Assembly (NCBI RefSeq): GCF_019711565.1
Contig: NZ_JAIGNN010000001.1
Coordinates: 1,488,001 to 1,552,000, forward strand
Direction: 5' to 3'
Length of the DNA: 64,000 nucleotides
Source: Qipengyuania proteolytica
GTDB taxonomy: Bacteria > Pseudomonadota > Alphaproteobacteria > Sphingomonadales > Sphingomonadaceae
Part shown: one piece after another, positions 1 through 9,733 of the stretch
Position numbering within the stretch: position 1 is the stretch's first letter
How the letters are laid out: each line of letters opens with the position of its first letter
Translations under genes and position numbers: made by a program
The notes under the pieces: model-generated
The model's database searches: none
Seen by the model: the letters and a program-made list of their open reading frames with translations, nothing else
What the model was told of the DNA's origin: nothing

Positions 1-110
1 CTCGTCACCCCGCCGATAGGGAGAGCGCTCGAGCGAAACCGGGCGCTCTACATCGCGGAAGGCGCGATAGGCGTCCTCGATCACCTGCCTCTGCGAGGCT
101 TCGAGAGGCG

Positions 111-114
<4 letters not shown>
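1..114 (-). CDS. Unknown protein, 5' part only, coupled to accC
   Basis: An open frame runs off the left edge and reads [20 protein letters not shown], then an Arg/Pro-rich stretch. No family is recognised with confidence. The only well-placed start is a CTG at 114-112 that overlaps the accC stop in a CTGA tetramer, with AAGGAG eight bases upstream inside the end of accC. A GTG 30 bases further in is an alternative but has poorer spacing. The overlap suggests translational coupling to accC. Only 38 codons are visible, so function and reality rest on the missing remainder. Confidence 0.4.
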
Positions 115-1463
<1,349 letters not shown>

Positions 1464-1472
1464 GGGGATTCC

Positions 1473-1964
1473 TCAGCCGATGACGATCAGCGGCTGGTCG
1501 AATTCGACCGGCTGGGCATTCTCGACAAGGATCGCCTTGACCGTCCCGGCCTTGTCGGCGGTGATCGGGTTCATCACCTTCATCGCCTCGACAATGACCA
1601 GCGTCTGGCCTTCCTTGACGCTGTCGCCGACCGAAACGAAGTCCTTCGCGCCCGGTTCGGGGGCGAGGTAGACGGTGCCGACCATGGGCGACTTGATCGC
1701 GCCGGCGTGGTCCGCGGCAGGGGCGGCTGCGGGGACAGGGGCGGCCGCTGCGGGAGCCGCCGCCGGTGCTGCTGCCATGGGAGCCGCCATCGCGGCAGGA
1801 GCCATCGCCACGCCGCCACCACGCGAGACGCGGATCATGCGGTCGCCGTCTTCTACTTCGATTTCCGTAAGACCCGTTTCGCCCAGCATCTCGGCGAGTT
1901 CGCGCACGAGATTGATGTCGATGTTCATGCCGGACTTGCCGGCGCTGCCCTTGTGGTCGGCCAT
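1473..1964 (-). CDS. accB: Biotin carboxyl carrier protein of acetyl-CoA carboxylase
   Basis: The 163-residue protein carries biotin between AccC and the carboxyltransferase. Residues 90-163 form the biotinyl domain with the canonical EAMKVMN motif at 126-132, so Lys129 is the predicted biotinylation site. A long Ala/Pro linker (about 52-85) connects it to the N-terminal helical part, as in the family. The chosen ATG has an AAGGG element at suitable distance; an internal Met13 is an alternative start. It is the first gene of accBC, with aroQ 72 bases upstream on the same strand. Confidence 0.96.
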   Translation of the reverse strand: MADHKGSAGKSGMNIDINLVRELAEMLGETGLTEIEVEDGDRMIRVSRGGGVAMAPAAMAAPMAAAPAAAPAAAAPVPAAAPAADHAGAIKSPMVGTVYLAPEPGAKDFVSVGDSVKEGQTLVIVEAMKVMNPITADKAGTVKAILVENAQPVEFDQPLIVIG

Positions 1965-2036
1965 GGTTACCCTTGTTGTAGCTTTGCAGCGCCTATGCGC
2001 CCCGGCGCGCTGTGTGACAAGGGGTGCGGGCGGGTT

Positions 2037-2471
2037 TTAAAGCGCTGCGGCCTTCTCCAACGCTACGGCATAGCCGCGCGGCCCCATCCCCTTGACCTCG
2101 TCCACCGCGCCCATGCCGACGTAGGAGATGTGGCGGAATTCCTCGCGTTTCGCGGGGTCGGAGAGGTGCACCTCGATCACCGGCACACCGATCGCCTTGA
2201 TCGCGTCGAGCAGCGCGATGGAGGTATGGGTATAGGCGCCCGCATTGAGCAGCACCGCCTTGGCCCCGACTTCTCGCGCCTCGTGCAGCCAGTCGACCAG
2301 CACGCCCTCGTGATTGGTCTGGCGCATGTCGATCGCGAGGCCGAGTTCCTGCGCCTTGTCCTCGAGCATGCGGCCGATATCGTCGAGCGTATCCGAGCCA
2401 TAGATCTCCGGCTCGCGCGTGCCGAGGAGGTTCAGGTTGGGGCCGTTGAGGACGAAGATGGTGGGGGTCAT
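2037..2471 (-). CDS. aroQ: Type II 3-dehydroquinate dehydratase
   Basis: The enzyme converts 3-dehydroquinate to 3-dehydroshikimate, step three of the shikimate pathway. At 144 residues it is typical of the small dodecameric type II class. The N-terminal LNGPNLNLLGTREPEIYG segment holds the catalytic tyrosine. The loops LNAGAYTHTSIAL and EVHLSDPAKREEFRHIS supply the substrate-binding Asn and His residues. It precedes accBC on the minus strand, a common alphaproteobacterial arrangement. Confidence 0.96.
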   Translation of the reverse strand: MTPTIFVLNGPNLNLLGTREPEIYGSDTLDDIGRMLEDKAQELGLAIDMRQTNHEGVLVDWLHEAREVGAKAVLLNAGAYTHTSIALLDAIKAIGVPVIEVHLSDPAKREEFRHISYVGMGAVDEVKGMGPRGYAVALEKAAAL

Positions 2472-2551
2472 GGGGCGGGGTTAGCGGGAGTCGAGGGGGG
2501 TGAGAAGCGGCTGTGCGCTACCGACCGCGATTTCGGCCTCCCATTCTTGTC

Positions 2552-2653
2552 TTACGAACCAACCGCAGCAACGACTGTCGCAATTGCAGCGACAACGACA
2601 AGTCCGAAAGCGAACCCCGCAACAAAGCGCCTCTTTTGTGTGGGATCGCTCAT
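2552..2653 (-). CDS. Tiny predicted membrane protein, 33 residues
   Basis: The frame begins MSDPTQKRRF and continues into an uninterrupted hydrophobic stretch of about 22 residues rich in Val and Ala (FVAGFAFGLVVVAAIATVVA), ending in VGS and TAA. This predicts one membrane segment after a basic N-terminus. It lies 12 bases behind a second tiny membrane ORF on the same strand. No convincing Shine-Dalgarno is visible, so it would need coupled translation. The protein is not a recognised family. Confidence 0.4.
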   Translation of the reverse strand: MSDPTQKRRFVAGFAFGLVVVAAIATVVAAVGS

Positions 2654-2665
2654 GAAAATTGTCGA

Positions 2666-2743
2666 TCAAATCAGCATAATTATCACGAAGAGCGTGAGGG
2701 CTGAGAAGACAAGAATGAAAGGCATCAACTTTTTGGGCGTCAT
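2666..2743 (-). CDS. Tiny predicted membrane protein, 25 residues
   Basis: The sequence is MTPKKLMPFI followed by LVFSALTLFVIIMLI: two lysines and then a single hydrophobic helix to the C-terminus. A perfect AGGAGG lies five bases before the ATG, which decides this start. The same frame stays open upstream to about 2917 (starting MPRAQYLVGEM), giving an 83-residue alternative whose first part has no good ribosome site. It lies behind the 3TM holin gene on the same strand. Function is unknown; a membrane-acting small peptide is only an inference. Confidence 0.5.
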   Translation of the reverse strand: MTPKKLMPFILVFSALTLFVIIMLI

Positions 2744-2921
2744 TGCAGCCTCCTGAGATCCAACCGACATAGCCGCGCACCATTCTTCGTCAACTTTGTT
2801 GGTTCTGCCGTGTGCGCCAAGGTAGGAAAAGAAGGTTATCACCTCTTCGTCGAAGAATTTGGGGGTCGTAGCACCGAAAGAGCCCATTTCGCCAACCAGG
2901 TACTGCGCCCGAGGCATGGCA

Positions 2922-3335
2922 TTACTGATCCGTCCCCTTGACCTTCCCCCACTGCCGCGCCGCCGTGTAGCCGAGGTAGCCCGTCCCAAACAGCGCGTAG
3001 AGCGCGTCCGGCAGCGCCGCGAGGTAGCGGGTCATGCCGGTGCCGATGTCGAGCGCTGTCTGCGCGTCGAAGGCGGCGATCACGCCCATCGGTACGCTGA
3101 ACAGGATCAGCGCGTACATCACGTAGAGGAAGCTAGGGCGGGCGCGGCTGGTCCAGGGGTCGGCGCTCTGCGCTTCGGCGACGATGGCGGAGAGACGGGC
3201 TTCGATGGCCTTCAACTCCTGCGTCCCCTCGAGCGCGATCAGTTCGAGCTTGGCTTTGGCGCGCGCCTCTTTGTCGGGAATTACCTTGTCGATGATCGAG
3301 GCAATGGGTCCGATGAGCGATTCGAGCAGGGCCAT
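2922..3335 (-). CDS. Gene-transfer-agent type 3TM holin family protein
   Basis: A 137-residue protein resembling the family described as holin of three TMs for gene-transfer release. The N-terminal helix is charged (DKVIPDKEARAKAKLEL), followed by a DPWTSRARPSFLY motif at about 59-71. Hydrophobic segments lie at about 69-88 and 108-128. Holins of this type permeabilise the inner membrane so a lysin can reach the wall. No GTA or phage structural gene and no endolysin is nearby, so it is an orphan here. It has its own conserved upstream element and sits 63 bases behind the SLOG-membrane gene. A GGAGA ribosome site supports the start. Confidence 0.75.
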   Translation of the reverse strand: MALLESLIGPIASIIDKVIPDKEARAKAKLELIALEGTQELKAIEARLSAIVAEAQSADPWTSRARPSFLYVMYALILFSVPMGVIAAFDAQTALDIGTGMTRYLAALPDALYALFGTGYLGYTAARQWGKVKGTDQ

Positions 3336-3377
3336 GGCGGGTCTCCGTGATTGGGAAACCGCAGCCGATAACCAAAA

Positions 3378-3404
3378 AGGTTCGTGTAGGAAAATGGTTT
3401 AACC
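3378..3404 (-). promoter_or_regulatory. Conserved upstream element of the holin gene (copy 1)
   Basis: Read on the minus strand, the element is GGTT, seven free bases, then TTTCCTACACGAACCT. It ends 42 bases before the holin ATG and overlaps the stop codon of the gene upstream. The same element, with the same 42-base distance to the start codon, precedes the DUF6456 gene at 10395. GGTT and AACC are inverted arms 18 bases apart, which would suit a dimeric regulator or an unusual promoter. The regulator is unknown. Confidence 0.6.
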
Positions 3405-5213
3405 GGGTAGGCTGATTGGGCGAGTCTCGTATTGCTGCTGCCATTGGTGGATATCGGACAGCATGATCTCGCTCAGGCGCCGGATGCGATCGACCAGCCG
3501 GTCGTAGGTCAGCGTGTCGCTACGCACGGCGACCTGCAGCTTGCCCAGCCGTCGCGCAATGGCGCTCGATCGCTCTGCCGTCGCGGCGAAATCGCCCTGC
3601 ATGCGGATACCGTAGAGCGCGGCGGCAAAGGCGGGAAAGAAGGCGGTCGCCATGGTGACAATCTGGGTCAGGCCGACACCGGCGATCTCGATCGGTCCGG
3701 GCCCGGCGAACTTGGACGCGAGATAGACAAGGCAGAAGAGGATCGTGCCGACGAACAGCACATCGCCTGCGCGGTGGAGCCGGTGGTTCACGTGCTCCAT
3801 CATGTGCGCATTGCGCTCGTGATAGCCGATCTGGTCTTCGATCAGCGAGAGCACCGACCCGCGCACCTTCTCGAGATAGGCCCGGTCCAGGTCCCCCTGC
3901 GGCAATTCGAGTTCGCGCGCCGTGGCCCGGGCGTACCATGTCTCCCACCCCGGGTGCGTGGTGCCGTCCTCCACATCGCGCAGCGACAGCCGCCCGAGCG
4001 TCGCGGAGATGGCGAGGAGGCGCAGGCGTTCGGCCAGATGCCGACGGTCGATCCACAGCTGGTGGAAATTGCAGCGGTGGGCGCGCCGCGTGTTGGCGAT
4101 GATCAAGCCGATCACGACCAGCTCGGCCACGATGAACCAGACCTTGGCTTCCGGAGCCAGCAGGCTGGCGAGCGCCAGCAGCACGGCCATGGCGGCGAGG
4201 CCGAAATTGGTCACGAAGCTGCTGCGGAACTGCAGTGCCGCGGCATTGGCGGCCGCGTCGGCGCGCGCGAAGCGATCCGCCAGCGCGCCGTTGAGGCGGC
4301 TCCCGAAGCGACCGAGCGCGGCAAAGGGCTCGATCAGCGGGGTGAAATACTGGCGCGCCTCGGTCGGTCCGGGGGAGCGGAAATAGGTGCGTTTCCAGCT
4401 GCGCCCGCCAGTGACGAACAGCAAGAGGGGCCAGGCAAGGCTGGTGCGGTTCTTCAGCACATCGCCGCGCAGGAAGGTGCGAAGGGCGGCATCTTCCTCT
4501 CCTTCGGGCGGACCGCACAGGGCTTCGATCAGGCCGGGCAGGGCGCGCGACAGTTCCACCCGCTCGACCCCGTCGATCGAGGGGCGATCGGGCACCTCCT
4601 CGTGCAGGCCGCTCCACAGCAGGATGGGTTCGTGCGAGCCGTCGGGATTGATGTGGATCACCGGGATGTGGCGCGCGATCGCTTCGGACACCACTTCGGT
4701 GGTGCCGCCGCGGCCGCGCGCGGGCTCGCCGTCCCAGATAGCGATGAGGATGTCCGATTGTGCGAGGACCAGCCGCCCGATCCCCTCGTAACCGGCTTCG
4801 TCGCCGTGCCTGTGATCGGCGAGCGCGAGCGTCCCGTCGGCGGCCTCGGTCAACTGCTGCGCCGCGCGCCACTCCTCGGGAGAGAAATCCTTGGCATATT
4901 CCTCGGGCAGGAAGGGCAGGCAGGCCGACAGGGCGATGCCTTGTTCCAGCGCGGCCTCCGCAGCCACCGTATCCGCGCCGGACGCCAGTGCGGTGACGAG
5001 GCGGACGAGCGGCTCTTCGCCGGAGAACAGGTCCGCATGGCGGTCGCGGATCGCCTCCAGTAGGCCCTGCGCTTCCGAAAAGATGCGCCGGCACTCTTCG
5101 CGTGCCGCTTCGTGATGTTCGAAGGCAAGGCGGGGTGGGCGATGGCCGGTGATGCCGAATCGCACGGCGAGGCGGGGCCTCAATCTGTCAGTACCCGTGG
5201 CAGCTTCCGACAC
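3399..5213 (-). CDS. SLOG-domain sensor fused to four-segment membrane domain
   Basis: A 604-residue protein. Residues 15-190 look like an SLOG/LOG Rossmann-like nucleotide-binding domain: FGITGHRP at 19-26, ASGADTVAAEAAL at 77-89, and AIWDGEPARGRGGTTE at 158-173 in the position of the LOG GGxGT loop. Hydrophobic segments fall at about 335-352, 356-374, 484-500 and 511-535, as two hairpins separated by a cytosolic helical region. Each hairpin is followed by an amphipathic helix, as in SLATT or DUF4231-type domains. In conflict systems such domains are proposed to sense a nucleotide signal and open the membrane. No cyclase or partner enzyme is adjacent. The family call is from motif reading only. 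Confidence 0.65.
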   Translation of the reverse strand: MSEAATGTDRLRPRLAVRFGITGHRPPRLAFEHHEAAREECRRIFSEAQGLLEAIRDRHADLFSGEEPLVRLVTALASGADTVAAEAALEQGIALSACLPFLPEEYAKDFSPEEWRAAQQLTEAADGTLALADHRHGDEAGYEGIGRLVLAQSDILIAIWDGEPARGRGGTTEVVSEAIARHIPVIHINPDGSHEPILLWSGLHEEVPDRPSIDGVERVELSRALPGLIEALCGPPEGEEDAALRTFLRGDVLKNRTSLAWPLLLFVTGGRSWKRTYFRSPGPTEARQYFTPLIEPFAALGRFGSRLNGALADRFARADAAANAAALQFRSSFVTNFGLAAMAVLLALASLLAPEAKVWFIVAELVVIGLIIANTRRAHRCNFHQLWIDRRHLAERLRLLAISATLGRLSLRDVEDGTTHPGWETWYARATARELELPQGDLDRAYLEKVRGSVLSLIEDQIGYHERNAHMMEHVNHRLHRAGDVLFVGTILFCLVYLASKFAGPGPIEIAGVGLTQIVTMATAFFPAFAAALYGIRMQGDFAATAERSSAIARRLGKLQVAVRSDTLTYDRLVDRIRRLSEIMLSDIHQWQQQYETRPISLPG

Positions 5214-5333
5214 CTGTCGTCCTCACCCAATCGCTGCGTCCAGTAAGCCCTTACGGGATACAGGAAATCGCCGCGCGCGCAATTCGCGCAGGCACGGGAG
5301 GCAGAGGAAACCGGCGATGAAGGAGGAAACCAC

Positions 5334-5410
5334 TGGTCGGGATGACTGGATTCGAACCAGCGACCCCCACACCCCCAGTATGGTGCGCTACCAGGCTGCG
5401 CTACATCCCG
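5334..5410 (-). tRNA. tRNA-Pro (anticodon GGG)
   Basis: The minus strand reads CGGGATG at the 5' end and CATCCCG at the 3' end as a seven-pair acceptor stem, then A and an encoded CCA. The T arm has GGTTCGAATCC, and the anticodon loop CTGGGGG gives GGG. The length is 77 bases. No integrase or repeat of its 3' end was seen nearby. Confidence 0.95.
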
Positions 5411-5608
5411 AAACCAGTGGAGGCGGCCCTATAGGCGGGGCGTTCAGGCATGGCAAGCGCCTCGCGCGCCATTTCGTTGCCACTGTCCCGCATAGCTGCT
5501 AACCGCGCCCGCACTTCGGCTGCGGGAGGCGGGAGAGGCGCTTGAACAGGGCGCACACGCCACCCACCTGCAGCCGGTCGCACCACTCAACCGACAGGGT
5601 TTTCTTCG

Positions 5609-5935
5609 ATGCTCGACCTTCTTGCCGCTGCCAGTTCCACCGGCGCCCAGCCGCCCGCATGGACCGGCTGGATCCTCCCGCTCGGCATGCTACTGATCCT
5701 GTGGTTCCTGATCATCCGGCCGCAGATGCGCCAGCAGAAGGAACACCGCGAGCGCGTTTCCGGTCTGCAAAAGGGTGACGAAGTCGTCACTTCGGGCGGG
5801 CTCGTGGGCAAGATCACCAAGGTCGAAGAGCATTTCGTCCATGTCGAGCTCGCCAAGGGCATGACCGTCAAGGCGGTTCGCAGCACCATCGGCGAGGTTC
5901 TTTCCTCGCGCGGCAAGCCCGCCGCGAACGACTAA
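5609..5935 (+). CDS. yajC: Preprotein translocase subunit YajC
   Basis: A 108-residue inner-membrane protein with one hydrophobic segment (about 19-38, GWILPLGMLLILWFLIIRP). The cytosolic domain carries the family signature around GDEVVTSGGLVGKI and residues near VEEHFVHVELAKGM. YajC associates with SecDF and SecYEG. It is 19 bases upstream of secD, the usual yajC-secD-secF order. The 198 bases between tRNA-Pro and this gene should hold the operon promoter, but no clear -35/-10 pair stands out. Confidence 0.95.
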   Translation: MLDLLAAASSTGAQPPAWTGWILPLGMLLILWFLIIRPQMRQQKEHRERVSGLQKGDEVVTSGGLVGKITKVEEHFVHVELAKGMTVKAVRSTIGEVLSSRGKPAAND

Positions 5936-5954
5936 GGCGAGGGCGCTACAGCAC

Positions 5955-7553
5955 ATGCTCGATTTCCCCACCTGGCGGAAGGTCTGGCTCTGGTCGATCG
6001 CGGCCATCGCCATGCTTGCCGCGCTGCCCTCCCTGCTGTCCGCGACCAGCGTGCGCTGGCCGGAGTCGCTGCCGCAGCCGATGGTCAACCTCGGCCTCGA
6101 CCTTGCCGGCGGCAGTCACATCCTGCTCGAAGCCGATGCCAACGACGTGCGCGTCCAGCGGCTCGAGAACATGGAAGAGAACGTGCGCGGCCTGATGCGC
6201 AACGCCGAGCCGCGCATTCGCATCGGCGACGTCTCGACCCGCGACGGGCGCCTCAGCTTCATCCTCGACGATCCGTCGCAGATCGACCGGGCGCGCGAGA
6301 TCATGCTGCCCTCGATCAACGGCACCGGCCTCGTCCGCGAGTGGGATCTCGCGATGGAGGACGGCAACCGCATCATCCTCTCGCCCACCCAGGAAGGCGT
6401 GGACCAGGCGGTCAACGACGCGATGGAAAGCGCGATCGAGGTGATCCGCAAGCGTATCGACGAACTCGGCACGCGCGAGCCGACCATCATTCGCCAGGGC
6501 GACACCCGCATCGTGGTGCAGGTGCCGGGTCTTGAAGACCCGGAGGCGCTGAAGGCACTGCTGGGCGAAACTGCCGAACTCGAATTCAAGCTGGTCGACC
6601 AGAACGCGCTGCCGAGCGACGTGGCGCAGGGCCTTGCGCCTCCGGGAAGCGAAATTTACCCCTATGCCGAAACCTCCGATTTCGCTGGTAGCTCGATCGC
6701 GGTCCGCCGTCTGGGCGGCATCCGGGGCGACAATCTGACGGGCGCGCAGCAGAGCTTCGACCCGCAGACCAACGAACCGGTCGTCAACATCCAGTTCGAC
6801 GGCGACGGTGGGCGCCGCTTCGCGAAGCTGACCAGCGAAAACGTCGGCAAGCCCTTCGCCATCATTCTCGATGGCAAGGTGCTGTCCGCCCCCAACATCA
6901 ACGAGCCGATCCGCGGTGGGACGGCGCAGATTTCGGGCGGCTTCACGGTCGAGAATGCCAACCGCCTCGCGATCTCGCTGCGGTCGGGTGCGCTGCCGGT
7001 CGAACTGGACGTGGTCGAAGAACGCACCGTCGGACCTGACCTCGGCGCGGACTCGATTAGGAAGGGCATGCTCGCCATGGCCGTCGGATCGCTGCTGGTG
7101 GTCCTGCTCATGATTGCGACTTACGGCCGTTTCGGCGTCTATGCGACGCTTGCGCTGGTCGTGAACGTATTGATGCTGCTCGGCATCATGGCGGGTCTCG
7201 GCACGACGCTGACCCTGCCGGGCATCGCGGGCTTCGTGCTTACGATCGGTGCGGCAGTCGACGCCAACGTGCTGATCAACGAGCGCATCCGCGAAGAACG
7301 CAAGCGCGGACGCCGCGTGGTGGCGGCGGTCGAGGCTGGCTATACCGAAGCGAGCCGGGCGATCTACGATGCCAACATCACCAACTTCATTGCCGGTGTC
7401 CTGCTGTTCCTGTTCGGGTCCGGACCAGTCCGCGGTTTTGCCGTTGTGCTCGTCATCGGCCTGTTCACCAGCGTCTTCACCGCCGTCACGCTGACCCGCA
7501 TGTGGGTCGCCGGATGGCTGCGCAAGGCGCGTCCCAGCGACCTGAACCTGTAA
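5955..7553 (+). CDS. secD: Protein translocase subunit SecD
   Basis: SecD uses the proton gradient to help pull exported proteins through SecYEG. At 532 residues it has normal length. The first membrane segment is near residues 9-27, followed by the signature GLDLAGGSHILLEAD. A large periplasmic region follows, then about five membrane segments near residues 370-520, including the GAAVDANVLINERIREE motif. It lies between yajC and secF, 15 bases before secF. Confidence 0.97.
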   Translation: MLDFPTWRKVWLWSIAAIAMLAALPSLLSATSVRWPESLPQPMVNLGLDLAGGSHILLEADANDVRVQRLENMEENVRGLMRNAEPRIRIGDVSTRDGRLSFILDDPSQIDRAREIMLPSINGTGLVREWDLAMEDGNRIILSPTQEGVDQAVNDAMESAIEVIRKRIDELGTREPTIIRQGDTRIVVQVPGLEDPEALKALLGETAELEFKLVDQNALPSDVAQGLAPPGSEIYPYAETSDFAGSSIAVRRLGGIRGDNLTGAQQSFDPQTNEPVVNIQFDGDGGRRFAKLTSENVGKPFAIILDGKVLSAPNINEPIRGGTAQISGGFTVENANRLAISLRSGALPVELDVVEERTVGPDLGADSIRKGMLAMAVGSLLVVLLMIATYGRFGVYATLALVVNVLMLLGIMAGLGTTLTLPGIAGFVLTIGAAVDANVLINERIREERKRGRRVVAAVEAGYTEASRAIYDANITNFIAGVLLFLFGSGPVRGFAVVLVIGLFTSVFTAVTLTRMWVAGWLRKARPSDLNL

Positions 7554-7568
7554 GAGGAGACGAGGACC

Positions 7569-8546
7569 ATGAAACTGCTCAAGCTCGTCCCCGACGACAC
7601 CAACATCAAGTTCCTCAAGTGGCGCATTCCGTTCTTCGCCATCAGCATCCTGCTGATCGCGGCGAGCTGGGCGCTCGTCCTTACCAAGGGCTTCAACTAC
7701 GGCGTCGATTTTGCCGGGGGCATCGAAGTGCGCGCCACCCTGACCCAGACCGCCGAAGCGCCAGTGGGCGAATTGCGCGAGAAGGTGGCGGCGCTGGGTT
7801 ACGGCGATCCCGTGGTCCAGCGTTTCGGGCAGGACAACCAGGTTTCGATCCGTGTCCGACTGCCGGACGAGGTTGCCGCGGACAAGGAGGCTGCCCAGGC
7901 GGCGGCGGCCCGCATCGTCAGCACCCTGCAGGCCGATTATCCTGACTTCCGGCTCGACGGCAACGACAACGTGTCCGGCAAGGTGTCGGGAGAATTCCGC
8001 GAGATGGCGGTCCTGTCCTTGCTGGCGGCGATGGCCGCGATCGCGCTCTACATCTGGATCCGGTTCGAGTGGCAGTTCGGCGTCGGCGCCCTGTTCGCGC
8101 TGTTCCACGACGTGAGCCTGACGCTGGGTATGTTCGCGCTGTTCCAGCTCGAATTCAGCCTCCAGATCGTCGCCGCGATCCTGGCCATCATCGGCTATTC
8201 GCTGAACGACACCATCGTGATTTACGACCGGATCCGCGAGAATTTGAAGAAATTCCGCAAGATGCCCCTGCCGGAGCTGCTCGACCTGTCCGTCAACGAG
8301 ACGCTGGCGCGCACGGTCATGACCTCGCTGACCCTGCTCGTGGCACTGGTGCCGCTGCTGCTGTTCGGCCCGGCGAGTCTGTTCGGCATGGTCGCCGCGA
8401 TCACGCTGGGGCTGTTCGTGGGTACGTACAGCTCGGTCTATTCGGCAGCGCCGATCCTGGTCTGGCTCGGTGTGACCAGCGACAGTTTCGTCCCCAAGGA
8501 AACCGTTGCCGACGAGCAGGAAAGGAAAGCGCGCGGCGTCGTCTAG
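7569..8546 (+). CDS. secF: Protein translocase subunit SecF
   Basis: Partner of SecD in the inner membrane, 325 residues. It has a first membrane segment, the signature NYGVDFAGGIEVRA, a periplasmic domain and five further segments, including the SLNDTIVIYDRIREN motif. A strong AGAGGAG site precedes the ATG. Its TAG stop shares the palindrome CTAG with the stop of the convergent glycosyltransferase gene, so the two coding regions overlap by four bases. Confidence 0.97.
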   Translation: MKLLKLVPDDTNIKFLKWRIPFFAISILLIAASWALVLTKGFNYGVDFAGGIEVRATLTQTAEAPVGELREKVAALGYGDPVVQRFGQDNQVSIRVRLPDEVAADKEAAQAAAARIVSTLQADYPDFRLDGNDNVSGKVSGEFREMAVLSLLAAMAAIALYIWIRFEWQFGVGALFALFHDVSLTLGMFALFQLEFSLQIVAAILAIIGYSLNDTIVIYDRIRENLKKFRKMPLPELLDLSVNETLARTVMTSLTLLVALVPLLLFGPASLFGMVAAITLGLFVGTYSSVYSAAPILVWLGVTSDSFVPKETVADEQERKARGVV

Positions 8547-9733
8547 ACGAGCGTGTCGTAATAGGCGGCGAGCGCTTTTCCGTTCGTTTCCCAGCTGAAC
8601 TTTTCGACCGTCGCCGCTACCTTTTCGGGTGAGCGGGGGCGGTCGGTCACCTTCCGGATGCCGTCGCGAATGGCGCGCGGCGTGCGCGCGACAATCACGC
8701 CCGCGTCGGGAGATGTCACCACTTCGCGCGCGCCCCCGGCGTCGGTAATCACAAGGGGTGTGCCGCAGGCGAGCGCCTCGATCCAGGCATTGGCGAGCCC
8801 TTCGCTCTGCGATGGCAGGACCATCGCATCGGCCGCCGAAAGAATCGGCGGCAGGCTGGAAGGCGGCTGGCTGCCGAGAAAGTGCACGCGGTCCACCACC
8901 CCTACTTCCCGGGCCAGCTTACGCAGGCAGTCTTCTTCATCGCCCCTGCCAACCAGCAGCAGCCGTGCATCTGGCAAGTCGCCAAGCGCCTTGATCACGA
9001 TGCCCTGGCCCTTGCGGGCGATCAGCGCGCCGACCGTGACCAGCAGCTTTTCGCCCGGGCTCACCGGGATGCCGAAGGTTTCGCCGATCCGGTTGCGCAA
9101 GCCGGTGTGGTCCATCGGGCGGAAGAGGTCACGGTCGAGGCCGGTGTAGTGGATGGCGATCTTGTCGCGCTCCATGCCCAGAGCGCCCATGTCGTCCGCC
9201 AGCGCCTCGCACACGGCCAGCACCCCGGCAGCGTTCTGCGCTGTCTCCAGCAGCGCCTTGCGGCCGTACTCGCGCCCGCCCCAGAAATGGATGTCCGCAC
9301 CGCGCGCCTTGACCGAGAACGGGAGGCCAAGCTCGCGCGCGATCAGCATGGCGGCGGGCCCGTCCGGATAGAAGAATTGCGCATCGATGAGGTCGAAGGG
9401 GTTCTCCGCGTGGAGTTGCTTCACCAGCGGCAGGATCGCGCGCACGATCATATTCGGATTGAGCCGCCCGCCGACCTTGGGGATCAGGCTGAAGGTCGGC
9501 CGGCGGATGTCGAGGCCGAACTCCGTGCTGTCCTCCGCCGCCTCTGCAAGCGCGCTATAGCGACCGAAGACCACCGGCGGCAGGCCGATGGGACTGACGA
9601 CGGTGGCATCCCACTGCGTGTGCGCCTCCAGCGCTTCGAGCGACTTGGCTACGAAGATCCCGAAACGGGGCTGCGCGGCGTTGGGGAAGAGCGTCGAGAT
9701 CGACAGGACGCGCCGGGTCTTGGCGGGGCTCAC
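8543..9733 (-). CDS. Glycosyltransferase family 4 protein
   Basis: A 396-residue GT-B fold enzyme. The C-terminal nucleotide-sugar site is recognisable from EGLANAWIEALACGTPLVITDAGGA (E-x7-E pattern). The N-terminal acceptor domain begins RRVLSISTLFPNAAQPRFGIFV. The donor sugar and acceptor cannot be named; cell-surface polysaccharide or glycolipid assembly is likely. Its start overlaps the end of the HTH gene by four bases (ATGA), so the two are co-transcribed. Confidence 0.85.
   Translation of the reverse strand: MSPAKTRRVLSISTLFPNAAQPRFGIFVAKSLEALEAHTQWDATVVSPIGLPPVVFGRYSALAEAAEDSTEFGLDIRRPTFSLIPKVGGRLNPNMIVRAILPLVKQLHAENPFDLIDAQFFYPDGPAAMLIARELGLPFSVKARGADIHFWGGREYGRKALLETAQNAAGVLAVCEALADDMGALGMERDKIAIHYTGLDRDLFRPMDHTGLRNRIGETFGIPVSPGEKLLVTVGALIARKGQGIVIKALGDLPDARLLLVGRGDEEDCLRKLAREVGVVDRVHFLGSQPPSSLPPILSAADAMVLPSQSEGLANAWIEALACGTPLVITDAGGAREVVTSPDAGVIVARTPRAIRDGIRKVTDRPRSPEKVAATVEKFSWETNGKALAAYYDTLV

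Noticed and set aside
5401-5586. A 61-codon minus-strand frame beside tRNA-Pro.
   Set aside because: It runs into the tRNA gene, has no ribosome site and no recognisable protein features.
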